16,430 nt of DNA. Origin: Gallionella sp. UBA4121. GTDB taxonomy: Bacteria; Pseudomonadota; Gammaproteobacteria; Burkholderiales; Gallionellaceae. This document shows positions 1 through 6,382 of this stretch, in pieces (the stretch's first letter is position 1; every line of letters begins with the position of its first letter). Where the stretch lies: the NCBI GenBank assembly GCA_002381565.1, contig DFWZ01000042.1:1-16430 (forward strand). The letters are read 5' to 3'. The notes beneath the pieces are model-generated. The model saw nothing but the letters and a program-made list of their open reading frames with translations. It made no database searches and was not told where the DNA came from. Made by a program: the position numbers and the translations under genes.

Positions 1-40
1 ATTCGTCCCGGCTTTTCTTCGTCCGCCATGCGGCCCCTTC

Positions 41-62
41 TGTTCAGCGGATAAGCTGAACA
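41..62. repeat. 8-bp inverted repeat upstream of the FNR-type box
   Basis: TGTTCAGC (41-48) and GCTGAACA (55-62) are perfect inverted arms around a 6-base loop. There is no T-tract after the second arm, so it is not a standard intrinsic terminator. It may end an upstream gene outside the window or be an operator half-pair for the flavin reductase promoter. Only the symmetry is seen; function is unknown. Confidence 0.4.
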
Positions 63-77
63 TCATCAAGGTAAGAT

Positions 78-91
78 TTGATCGCGATCAA
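78..91. promoter_or_regulatory. FNR/ANR/DNR-type binding site
   Basis: TTGATCGCGATCAA is a perfect match to the FNR/CRP-family oxygen-sensing consensus TTGAT-N4-ATCAA and is fully palindromic. It lies about 100 bases before the chosen start of the flavin reductase gene, with room for a class II promoter (start point near 126 if the site is centred at -41.5). The -10 candidates in that register are weak. Inferred role: activation of the gene at low oxygen, or in response to NO if a DNR-type regulator binds. Confidence 0.7.
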
Positions 92-188
92 TGCTCTGAT
101 GTTATAGACTTGACAAATCACTGGGAAATCAATCGGGTTTGAGATGGCATACCTGATTATTTCAAACTGTCGAAACGGGAGTGTCGTG

Positions 189-725
189 ATGGAGAAAAAA
201 TCATATCCCTTGGCCGATGTCTATCGCCTGCTTGAGCCGGGGCCGGTCGTGCTGGTCTCGACCCGCAGCCGGGATCGTGCGAATATCATGACCATGTCCT
301 GGCATACGATGATCGAGTTTGAGCCGCCACTCGTGGGTTGTGTGATCAGCAACCGGAATTACACGTTTGACATCTTGAATGAAACAAGGGAATGCGTAAT
401 CAATATCCCAACGGTTGCGCTGGCTGAAAAAGTGGTGGGCTGCGGGAACAGTTCAGGGCGAGAGGTGGACAAATTCGAGAAATTTGGCTTCACACCCGTG
501 GCGGCATCGTGCATCAAGGCGCCGATTATCGATGAGTGCTATGCCAGTCTTGAATGCAGGCTGGTTGATGTGGAGATGGTCGCCAAGTACAATTTGTTCA
601 TTCTTGAGGTGGTCAAAGCATGGATAGATCCGGCGCAGACACATCCGCAGACGATACACCATCAAGGTAAAGGCAGCTTTATGGTGGCCGGCGAGACGAT
701 TCACCTACCTTCAGGGATGAAATAG
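189..725 (+). CDS. flavin reductase-like / flavoredoxin family protein
   Basis: The protein (178 residues from this start) looks like the FMN-binding split-barrel family that includes flavin reductases and flavoredoxins, which bind FMN and pass electrons from NAD(P)H or reduced partners. The N-terminal third carries the family pattern: a buried strand ending in VST, then NIMTMSW and an acidic stretch leading to EPPLVGCVIS, followed by later segments with NIPT and GREVDKFEKFGF. It is cytoplasmic, with no signal peptide. An upstream in-frame ATG at 144 has no good ribosome binding site, whereas GGGAG at 177-181 sits 7 bases before the ATG at 189, so I chose 189. A perfect FNR-type box lies upstream and suggests control by oxygen or NO. 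Substrate and partner cannot be told from sequence. Confidence 0.8.
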   Translation: MEKKSYPLADVYRLLEPGPVVLVSTRSRDRANIMTMSWHTMIEFEPPLVGCVISNRNYTFDILNETRECVINIPTVALAEKVVGCGNSSGREVDKFEKFGFTPVAASCIKAPIIDECYASLECRLVDVEMVAKYNLFILEVVKAWIDPAQTHPQTIHHQGKGSFMVAGETIHLPSGMK

Positions 726-814
726 GCAGAGTGGAACCTGTTGAATGGGGCTTGACAAGTGATAGACTGCTATTCGCAAGTAAATTGGCTTAATTTAATC
801 TGAGGAGCTATACC

Positions 815-1378
815 ATGAAAAAAATCATTGCTGTTGCCTTACTCTCCGTGGTCGTTGCTGCACCATCTTTTGCTGATGATGCTTCTGTCAAGGCGCCCGT
901 CAAAAAATCTCCCGCTGCCACTGCTGTACCTCCTGTGAATGATCGCACCAGGATGCGTCAAAAGTGTGATGTTGAATCTGTCGCAGGCGTGCATAGTGGC
1001 TATGGAATGATGGGGCCGCAGGGCGCCGGCATGATGATGGAGTCTGGCATGCACATGTTCAGGGCGCTCAGCCTGAGTGAAGAGCAGCGCTCCAAAATCA
1101 GCAAGCTGTCCGATGAACTTAAGCACGATAACTGGGCCAAGCAAGGTTTGATTAACGATGAAACAGCAAAGCTGCGCGATCTTTATCAGGCTGATAAGCG
1201 AGATCCGGCAGCCATCGGACGAGAATATCAGAAGATATTTGATCTGAAGCGTCAGATGATTGAGGCTTACATTGATACACAGAACCACATCGATGAAATC
1301 CTGACGCCTGAACAACGTGCGCAAATGAAGGCATTTCGTAACCAGATGCATCCGATGTACATGCATCCAGTGCAATAA
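815..1378 (+). CDS. Spy/CpxP-like Met/His-rich periplasmic protein
   Basis: This 187-residue protein has a clear Sec signal peptide (MKK, hydrophobic core, cleavage probably after SFA at residue 20). The mature part is helical and charged, with two LTxxQ-like motifs (LSLSEEQ near 85-91, LTPEQ at 163-167), the hallmark of the Spy/CpxP/CnrX-ZraP group of periplasmic chaperones and metal-stress sensors. Residues 60-81 are very rich in Met, Gly and His, and the C-terminus is MHPMYMHP, suggesting metal binding, perhaps Cu(I) or Ag(I). GAGGAG at 802-807 is a good ribosome binding site. A TTGACA sequence at 752-757 could be a -35 element, but I see no well-spaced -10. Likely role: periplasmic envelope or metal stress. 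The metal is inferred. Confidence 0.75.
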   Translation: MKKIIAVALLSVVVAAPSFADDASVKAPVKKSPAATAVPPVNDRTRMRQKCDVESVAGVHSGYGMMGPQGAGMMMESGMHMFRALSLSEEQRSKISKLSDELKHDNWAKQGLINDETAKLRDLYQADKRDPAAIGREYQKIFDLKRQMIEAYIDTQNHIDEILTPEQRAQMKAFRNQMHPMYMHPVQ

Positions 1379-1396
1379 ACGATTCTTCATGCGGCG

Positions 1397-1429
1397 GAGT
1401 CGAGCGCAGATACTTGTGGGCTGCGACTC
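1397..1429. repeat. inverted repeat between the Spy-like and MlaC-like genes
   Basis: GAGTCG (1397-1402) and CGACTC (1424-1429) are perfect inverted arms. An inner alternative stem CGCAG (1405-1409) with CTGCG (1421-1425) is also possible. There is no T-run after it. It could weakly terminate the Spy-like transcript or stabilise an mRNA end. Confidence 0.25.
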
Positions 1430-1528
1430 TGAGGAATTGCGCACTCAGTAACAGGCAGTCATTGCAGGCGCGGGCACAGCATTTAGTTGATGATCCGAGC
1501 CGAAACAGTTGCACTGCGGAGAATGATC

Positions 1529-2152
1529 ATGTTTAAACGACTGTTACTCTTGTTGATTCTTTTGCATGCAGCGGGCGCGCTTGCAGAAGATTCCGCCGCA
1601 CCTTCGCCGGATATGCTGGTGAAGCAGGTAGTTGACGAAGTGCTTTCATCCATCAAGCAGAACAGGGAAATTACGCACGACCAGACAAAAATGAATGATC
1701 TTGTCGAAGCGAAGGTGTTTTCTCACTTTGATTTCAGCCGCCTGACCCGATTGACGGTAGGCGGCAAGTACTGGGCTGATGCCACACCACAAGAGCAGTT
1801 GCAATTGATTGGTGAGTTCCATACCTTTCTTACCCATGTCTTCTCCGATGTGATTGCCCAGTATACGGACCAGACGATTTTTTTTATTCCGTTTCGGATG
1901 CAACCAGAGGCCCAGGATGCCACTGTTAAAACCGTTGTCCTGGATCCGCGTGACGAATCAACGCAACTGGATTACAAATTGGAAAAAACTGATTCCGGCT
2001 GGCTTATTTATGATGTAGACATCGATAATATGAGCCTGATCAGAATTTACCATTCAAATTTCAGCAATGAACTGCAGAATGGCGGGGTGCCGAATCTTGT
2101 CAGCGTGCTGCACAAGAAAAACCTGGAGGTAGAATCTGCAAGGCATGGTTAA
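1529..2152 (+). CDS. MlaC/Ttg2D-like periplasmic lipid-binding protein
   Basis: The protein is about 207 residues, normal for MlaC. It begins with a signal peptide (MFKR, a Leu-rich core, likely cleavage after GALA). Family hallmarks follow: an N-terminal helix region with VKQVVDEVLSSIK, then HFDFSRLTRLTVGGKYWADATPQEQ (in pieces: FDFSRLTRL, GKYWADATPQEQ), and the mid-protein strands ending in GWLIYDVDI. MlaC proteins carry phospholipid between the outer-membrane MlaA complex and the inner-membrane MlaFEDB ABC transporter; HpnM-type relatives accompany hopanoid genes. Neither set is present here, so this is a solitary copy. Upstream in-frame ATGs at 1487 and 1523 are possible, but GGAG at 1518-1521 is correctly spaced (7 bases) for 1529, which also gives a normal signal peptide. 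Confidence 0.8.
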   Translation: MFKRLLLLLILLHAAGALAEDSAAPSPDMLVKQVVDEVLSSIKQNREITHDQTKMNDLVEAKVFSHFDFSRLTRLTVGGKYWADATPQEQLQLIGEFHTFLTHVFSDVIAQYTDQTIFFIPFRMQPEAQDATVKTVVLDPRDESTQLDYKLEKTDSGWLIYDVDIDNMSLIRIYHSNFSNELQNGGVPNLVSVLHKKNLEVESARHG

Positions 2153-2244
2153 TATTTTTCCAAAAGTGGCTTATTCCTTAAAACATGTGCCGCATTTTTG
2201 CTGCCTGGTTCAGGGCGGCATCGCTTTGCTGGACATGCGCCAGA

Positions 2245-3111
2245 TCAGCAGTAGTCAACATCCTGTTCGGTACCCGCGTAACAATTCTGTATTTCCGTGA
2301 TGATTTTCTCATTTTTCGTTTTAGACAGGATTTTTTTGACTATAGTGTTTTTATACTCGTCCATGCGCGCACGCATCAGTTTCTGGTATTGAGCCGGAAT
2401 TTTATTGAGCAACTGAAGCCAGCCTGCCTCGACATCAGGCTGTGTTTCACGGACATTTTTGATCAGACTCTCAATCTCTTTTTGTCCGGTGCGGGCGACG
2501 ATACGTCCGTCACCTGAAATGGCGAAAATGACAGCGATGGCGATCACTGCATCGGCGTCGAGATCGACATCTTTTACGGCGCCTGAAAAATGATTTTTAC
2601 GCAGCCATTTGGCACATTCAATGATGTCCTGATTTTCCAGGCGGATCAGCAGTTCTTTCCTGTAGGCGTCATCGCCCGTCCACGCCGAACTTGGATCGGC
2701 CCGGCATAGCTCCAGAAAGAGCGCCTTGATGTTGCGCTGCTGTACGTAAGGGTCGCTGTCAAACTCTGAGAGCATGGTCTGAGCAGGCAGGCTGGATAAT
2801 TCCTTTATATGCCGGAAGCCCATCTGGAAGACGTATTCTGCTCCGTGGTGCAGCAGCAAGGATAATCCGGATTCATCGCTGTCAGATGCCTGACTCATTC
2901 CCAACGAGACGCATCCTGTCGTCAGGTAAAACGCTTCGAGCAGGCCATCGGCTGTTCTGTTATTGGTGAATTTGCCAGCGACCAGCACCGTGATGCCGGC
3001 AAGTTCATGGAGTAGCGTTTGCGCCACTTCAGCGTGAATTGTGCGCTGTGCAAGCGTTTCAAGAGCTCGCACCAAGTGGGGGGCGCGCGTGGTATGGGTT
3101 GCCAGTTTCAT
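2245..3111 (-). CDS. unrecognised 288-residue protein, last gene of the J-domain operon
   Basis: I do not recognise this protein. It has no signal peptide or membrane segment and appears largely helical, with hydrophobic heptad-like stretches (for example LVRALETLAQ near the N-terminus) and a central part with LLLHHGAEYVF and GFRHIKEL. The C-terminal ~60 residues are Lys/Arg-rich (KNTIVKKILSKTKNEK), in contrast to the acidic proteins encoded before it. It follows the 264-residue gene by 26 bases and has only a weak ribosome binding site, so translation probably depends on the operon mRNA. It is the last of four co-directional genes headed by a J-domain protein. No strong terminator is seen in 2153-2244, where it converges with the MlaC-like gene. 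Confidence 0.7.
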   Translation of the reverse strand: MKLATHTTRAPHLVRALETLAQRTIHAEVAQTLLHELAGITVLVAGKFTNNRTADGLLEAFYLTTGCVSLGMSQASDSDESGLSLLLHHGAEYVFQMGFRHIKELSSLPAQTMLSEFDSDPYVQQRNIKALFLELCRADPSSAWTGDDAYRKELLIRLENQDIIECAKWLRKNHFSGAVKDVDLDADAVIAIAVIFAISGDGRIVARTGQKEIESLIKNVRETQPDVEAGWLQLLNKIPAQYQKLMRARMDEYKNTIVKKILSKTKNEKIITEIQNCYAGTEQDVDYC

Positions 3112-3137
3112 GGTTTTTATGCCTGACTAAACAACCA

Positions 3138-3932
3138 TCACGCAAAAATATCCTCGCCCAGACTCGGGCGACCCGCAGGCTTGGCCGTCACTCGGCTAGG
3201 CACTTGTTTGCGCAGGCGCAACAGTAACTCCTGGGTGCTGCGACTCGGCGCATAGTCATACCCGTGCGCGTTGTCATCATTGTCATCTTCATCGCCTTCG
3301 TCAGCGGCGTGCAATTGATTTTCGCCCGGTTGCCAGTCGGGAAACAGCTCAAATAACACCCGGTCCCAGGCTTCCGGATCGGTTCGTGCAATGGCCAGGG
3401 CCAATGGTACGATGTCGTGATCGGATGAAGTCTGACCGTTGCTGTATGCGCCGCGTTCGTGGATTTCATTGGCCAGTTCGATGATCTCCTCGGTGGCGGT
3501 CGAGAACAGCGCGGCAAAAGCCGTCGTCCCCCAATCGGTGGCTAACGCTTCATGGATGAGTGCTGCGCGCCGGTCCAGGTCGTCACTGGCGAAAATGACA
3601 CCATGAATATGCGCGAACAGCGACTCCGCCAGAAACTCAGGCTCATCCTCGATCATATCCTCGTTCCAGGTTGCTGCGAAAAATGCCAGACTTTGTGCCC
3701 AGGCTTTGGGCGAAATCAGCAGCGTTGCCAGCGACAACTTGCCGCCATCGAAGGCTGACAGGTGCATGGAAGCCACCTGTGGCGCCAAAGCATCGAGTAC
3801 CTCAACGACAGCCAGATCGCCGAATTGCTCGGCAGCTTCATTGAATATCTCCTCGGCATGGGAAGCAGAACCTGCCAGAACCAGTTCTGTGACCTGACGG
3901 CTGATCGCGGGAAGATTGGATTTGTCAGACAT
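3138..3932 (-). CDS. unrecognised 264-residue acidic protein in the J-domain operon
   Basis: Not recognised. I chose the start at 3932 because GGAGG lies 5 bases ahead of that ATG; a longer in-frame reading from 4049 runs through the upstream gene in another frame. The first ~190 residues look alpha-helical and Ala/Leu/Glu-rich, possibly a repeat-type helical fold. A very acidic linker follows (DEGDEDDNDDN, about residues 213-223), then a basic tail with ELLLRLRKQ and RVTAKPAGRP. There is no signal peptide. The start overlaps the 3' end of the preceding gene by 8 bases (ATGTCTGA), typical of translational coupling. The neighbouring 170-residue protein has a similar helical body with an acidic tail, so the two may work together or be distant relatives; this is inference. 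Confidence 0.75.
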   Translation of the reverse strand: MSDKSNLPAISRQVTELVLAGSASHAEEIFNEAAEQFGDLAVVEVLDALAPQVASMHLSAFDGGKLSLATLLISPKAWAQSLAFFAATWNEDMIEDEPEFLAESLFAHIHGVIFASDDLDRRAALIHEALATDWGTTAFAALFSTATEEIIELANEIHERGAYSNGQTSSDHDIVPLALAIARTDPEAWDRVLFELFPDWQPGENQLHAADEGDEDDNDDNAHGYDYAPSRSTQELLLRLRKQVPSRVTAKPAGRPSLGEDIFA

Positions 3933-4437
3933 TCTCGCCTCCGTTCGAATCGAACAAATGCTCGATATCGTGCCCCTGAACGAGTTGATCCTCGTCCTCA
4001 TCATCGCCGCTTTCGCTCTTTTGCAGGGATTCGAGCGAATGGTCCTCATCAGACCAGCGTTTGGGGTGCTTGTACAAGAATGCCGTAATAATCGCGCGGC
4101 GTGCCAGTTCCGGATTGACCTGGCCGACCGTTTTCAATGCTCTGTCGGCCATTTCGTCGCTGCATGACACCATGCCGATCACTGCCGTGGCATCGCCTTG
4201 GTCGTAGTGATCGCTCTGCGCGAGTAGTCCGGCGGGGTCGTCAAATTTGAGGTGGTCAGCCAGTGCGAAGCTCAAGAGGTTCACATCGTCGATCCCTGAA
4301 CCTCGGGCGAATTCGTCGATGAGCGATTTGATGACTTTTGCATAGTTTTTTCTGTCAGGCGGGTCACCCATCGTATCTTCGATCTGGATGCCAAGTTCGC
4401 GTGACTGGTATGCGAATTCAGGATGTATTTTTTTCAT
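3925..4437 (-). CDS. unrecognised 170-residue acidic protein in the J-domain operon
   Basis: Not recognised. The ATG at 4437 follows the stop of the J-domain gene by only 4 bases, so coupling is likely; there is no strong ribosome binding site of its own. A longer in-frame reading (to 4728) covers the J-domain gene in the wrong frame and is not supported. The protein is hydrophilic and helical, with LIDEFARG, ELARRAIITAFLYKHPKRW and then an acidic tail (SGDDEDEDQ) ending in HDIEHLFDSNGGENV. No signal peptide or membrane segment is visible. It is probably a cytoplasmic partner or client of the J-domain protein encoded just before it, judged only from linkage. Confidence 0.75.
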   Translation of the reverse strand: MKKIHPEFAYQSRELGIQIEDTMGDPPDRKNYAKVIKSLIDEFARGSGIDDVNLLSFALADHLKFDDPAGLLAQSDHYDQGDATAVIGMVSCSDEMADRALKTVGQVNPELARRAIITAFLYKHPKRWSDEDHSLESLQKSESGDDEDEDQLVQGHDIEHLFDSNGGENV

Positions 4438-4441
4438 GGTT

Positions 4442-4744
4442 TTATCGTGATGGGTCAGACTGGAGCACAATACCGCAGCGATTGAACAGGGCTTGCCACA
4501 AAGAGAGTGCTTCTTCACCCGGATCGATGATGATGCGGTTATTAAGCGTCTGGTTATATTCTGATCTTTTTTTCGGGTCGGACAGCAACTCATAAGCCTT
4601 CTGGATGGCATTGAAGCGGTTTTCTGCGCCAGAATGCGCATTCCTGTCCGGGTGATGTCGCATCGCCAGAGAACGGTAAGCCTTCTTGATCTCGTCTGTC
4701 GTTGCACTCGGAGATACGCCAAGGACATGGTATAGATTTTCCAA
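4442..4744 (-). CDS. minimal J-domain (DnaJ-like) co-chaperone
   Basis: The 100-residue protein is almost entirely a J-domain: ENLYHVLGVSPSATTDEIKKAY at the N-terminus, the HPD motif at residues 31-33 that stimulates DnaK ATPase, and KAYELLSDPKKRSEYN closing the domain near residue 65. The remaining ~35 residues are unlike DnaJ; the Gly/Phe region, zinc finger and C-terminal client-binding domains are absent. Such short J-proteins usually direct Hsp70 to specific partners. The start codon is TTG, supported by a near-ideal AGGAGG ribosome binding site 6 bases ahead; there is no in-frame ATG nearby. It heads a four-gene operon of proteins of unknown role. A TAAAAT -10-like box lies at 4773-4768. 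Confidence 0.9.
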   Translation of the reverse strand: MENLYHVLGVSPSATTDEIKKAYRSLAMRHHPDRNAHSGAENRFNAIQKAYELLSDPKKRSEYNQTLNNRIIIDPGEEALSLWQALFNRCGIVLQSDPSR

Positions 4745-4767
4745 TGGATACCTCCTGTGAGGCGGCT

Positions 4768-4773
4768 ATTTTA
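4768..4773 (-). promoter_or_regulatory. candidate -10 box for the J-domain operon
   Basis: TAAAAT on the minus strand would place the transcript start near 4761, leaving a leader of about 17 bases that includes the AGGAGG site. No good -35 hexamer is seen at 16-18 bases, so an activator or a weak promoter is possible. Confidence 0.3.
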
Positions 4774-4833
4774 CACGAGACTGCGTTGTCTGGCTGCCTG
4801 TTCATGGTGTTTCGAGGAGTATAGGGCGCTGCC

Positions 4834-4866
4834 GCAGGCATGAACTGGAGATTGCGGCCTGCCTGC
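4834..4866. repeat. inverted repeat between the J-domain and OYE genes
   Basis: GCAGGCA (4834-4840) and TGCCTGC (4860-4866) are perfect inverted arms separated by 19 bases, inside the divergent intergenic region. A TTGCGG/TAGAGT pair (4852-4857 and 4874-4879, 16-base spacer) overlaps the right arm and could be the oxidoreductase promoter, making the repeat a candidate operator. Confidence 0.3.
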
Positions 4867-4909
4867 TGTATGGTAGAGTTCACTAACTATTTTCATCAGG
4901 AGCGGAATT

Positions 4910-5992
4910 ATGGCCCATCTGTTCGAACCCCTGAAGCTACGGGATATCACGCTTGCCAATCGCATCGGTATTCCGCCTATGTGCCAGTATTCGGCGCGAG
5001 ACGGTATGGCGGCAGACTGGCATTTTGTACATTACGGCAGCCGCGCAGTCGGTGGTGCTGCGCTGATGATTATCGAGGCAACGGCCGTAACAGCGGAGGG
5101 GAGAATCAGTCAGGGTGATCTCGGTATATGGGACGACAAGCATGTCGAGCCGTTAGCGCGCATCGCAGATTTTTCAAAGGCGCAGGGTTGTGTGCCGGCC
5201 ATCCAGTTGGCGCATGCCGGGCGCAAGGCCAGTGTGGGCTTGGGCTGGCAGACGCAGAACACGCTTGATGAGTCTGAGGGTGGCTGGCGTATCGTTGCTC
5301 CGTCTCCCGTGTCGTTCGGCGAAAACTACGCCGTACCCGATGAGCTTGACGAGGCAGGGATCGGTGAGGTGATCGCCCGGTTTTCATCCGGCGCGCGTCG
5401 TGCATTAGACGCCGGATTTGATGCGGTCGAGATTCATGCAGCGCATGGCTATCTGCTACACCAGTTCCTGTCGCCGCTGTCCAACCGCCGTACGGATGCT
5501 TATGGCGGCAGTTTCGAGAACCGTACCCGTCTGATGCGGGAAGTCGTCACTGCCGTCCGGGCCGAATGGCCGGAGCGACTCCCGTTGCTGATCCGCCTGT
5601 CCGCGACCGACTGGGTTGAAGGGGGATGGAGTGCGGACGAGACGGTCGAATTGTGCCGGGTATTGAAGGGCTGCGGTGTCGATTTGGTGGATGTGTCTTC
5701 AGCCGGACTGGTGCCAACGGCAAAAATTCCTGCGGGCCCCGGTTTTCAGACCGAATTCGCAGCAAAAATTCGCCGTGAGGCTGGCATCAACACGGCCGCC
5801 GTCGGCTTGATTACATCGCCTGCACAGGCGGATCACATTATTCGCAGCGGGCAAGCAGATATGGTGCTGCTTGGTCGTGAAATACTGCGCAATCCGTACT
5901 GGCCGCTCGCCGCAGCCCATACGCTGGGGCATGCAACCGCCTGGCCAGCGCAATATTTGCGTGCCGCGCCTTCGGGCTCGGTGAGCCGCTGA
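4910..5992 (+). CDS. NADH:flavin oxidoreductase, old yellow enzyme (YqjM/XenA type)
   Basis: The protein is a 360-residue TIM-barrel flavoenzyme of the old yellow enzyme family. Such enzymes bind FMN and use NAD(P)H to reduce activated C=C bonds of enones and similar xenobiotics. Signs of the thermophilic-like YqjM/XenA branch are PPMCQYSA with Cys25 near the flavin, QLAHAGRK near 99-106, the HAAH substrate-binding histidines (176 and 179), GYLLHQFLSPLSNRRTDAYG, and a C-terminal QYLRA arginine matching the inter-subunit arginine finger. AGGAG at 4898-4902 is 7 bases before the ATG. It is transcribed away from the J-domain operon. The stop codon lies inside a perfect hairpin. The physiological substrate cannot be deduced. 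Confidence 0.92.
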   Translation: MAHLFEPLKLRDITLANRIGIPPMCQYSARDGMAADWHFVHYGSRAVGGAALMIIEATAVTAEGRISQGDLGIWDDKHVEPLARIADFSKAQGCVPAIQLAHAGRKASVGLGWQTQNTLDESEGGWRIVAPSPVSFGENYAVPDELDEAGIGEVIARFSSGARRALDAGFDAVEIHAAHGYLLHQFLSPLSNRRTDAYGGSFENRTRLMREVVTAVRAEWPERLPLLIRLSATDWVEGGWSADETVELCRVLKGCGVDLVDVSSAGLVPTAKIPAGPGFQTEFAAKIRREAGINTAAVGLITSPAQADHIIRSGQADMVLLGREILRNPYWPLAAAHTLGHATAWPAQYLRAAPSGSVSR

Positions 5993-6012
5993 TTACCGTC
6001 GGGTAATCAGCG
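5987..6012. repeat. perfect 11-bp hairpin overlapping the OYE stop codon
   Basis: CGCTGATTACC (5987-5997) and GGTAATCAGCG (6002-6012) form a perfect 11-bp stem with a GTCG tetraloop. The TGA stop of the oxidoreductase is in the left arm. No T-tract follows immediately (the next T-rich bases start about 9 positions later), so this is either a non-canonical terminator, an RNA-stabilising 3' structure or a protein-binding palindrome upstream of the next gene. Confidence 0.6.
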
Positions 6013-6060
6013 CAGGACACGTTTAGAATTTATCAACCAAACTCAAGAGAACAGACCATC

Positions 6061-6321
6061 ATGTTCACGATGCCTTCCATGTGGAATTTGATTATTTCCA
6101 CGATCGTATTTTTTATCGCCGCCTGGTATATCCACCGCTATCTGGATGAACAGGGAATACCCAAAGGGCCGACTCGCGGCATGCTGGTGCTCGTCGTCGC
6201 CTCTCTGTTATCCTGGGGTGCCGGATATGTCGTGGATATCACACAAGCAGGGGGGAAGCAGCCATTACCCCCGGGGGGCGTGACTCAACTGCTGAAGGAA
6301 GCCGGTCAGGCTAATCCGTGA
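6061..6321 (+). CDS. small two-helix inner-membrane protein
   Basis: An 86-residue protein of unknown function with two predicted membrane segments: about residues 8-25 (WNLIISTIVFFIAAWYI) and 40-58 (MLVLVVASLLSWGAGYVVD). The connecting piece HRYLDEQGIPKGPTRG is hydrophilic and basic. The C-terminal tail is Gly/Pro-rich. Several in-frame ATGs lie at the beginning (6061, 6070, 6079); the ribosome binding site is weak (AAGAGA), so the exact start is uncertain. It follows the oxidoreductase by 68 bases containing the perfect hairpin. Codon use and hydrophobicity support a real gene. I do not recognise a family. Confidence 0.7.
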   Translation: MFTMPSMWNLIISTIVFFIAAWYIHRYLDEQGIPKGPTRGMLVLVVASLLSWGAGYVVDITQAGGKQPLPPGGVTQLLKEAGQANP

Positions 6322-6322
6322 T

Positions 6323-6380
6323 AGGAAAATGGCCGTAATTAATTGAGTAAAGTTTTGTCTGTATCCGGGCGCCTTTTCCT
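6323..6380. repeat. inverted repeat between convergent genes, possible terminator
   Basis: AGGAAAA-t-GGC (6323-6332) pairs with GCC-TTTTCCT (6371-6380), a 10-bp stem with one bulged base. The loop is long (about 38 bases), so it is only a weak candidate for a shared terminator between the small membrane protein and cheZ. Confidence 0.3.
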
Positions 6381-6382
6381 CA

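Noticed and set aside
752..776. A TTGACA/TATTCG promoter for the Spy-like gene.
   Set aside because: The spacer would be 13 bases, too short for sigma-70; only the -35-like hexamer is convincing.
839..1444. A 201-codon open frame on the minus strand over the Spy-like gene.
   Set aside because: It is antisense to a well-supported gene with signal peptide and family motifs, has odd composition (many Cys, His, Arg, Ser) and no ribosome binding site.
2188..2220. Possible terminator TGCCGC/GCGGCA or GCTGCC/GGGCGGC in the gap between convergent genes.
   Set aside because: Arms are short with long or wobble-containing pairing and no T-tract on the proper side for either strand.
2185..2517. A 110-codon plus-strand frame beginning in the gap after the MlaC-like gene.
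   Set aside because: It is mostly antisense to the 288-residue gene. Its Cys/Phe/Arg-rich content looks non-coding, and no ribosome binding site precedes it.
3925..4728. A 267-residue reading that extends the 170-residue protein upstream through the J-domain gene.
   Set aside because: The extension covers a convincing J-domain in another frame and looks random (Arg/Thr/Ser-rich). The ATG at 4437 directly after the J-domain stop is far more likely.
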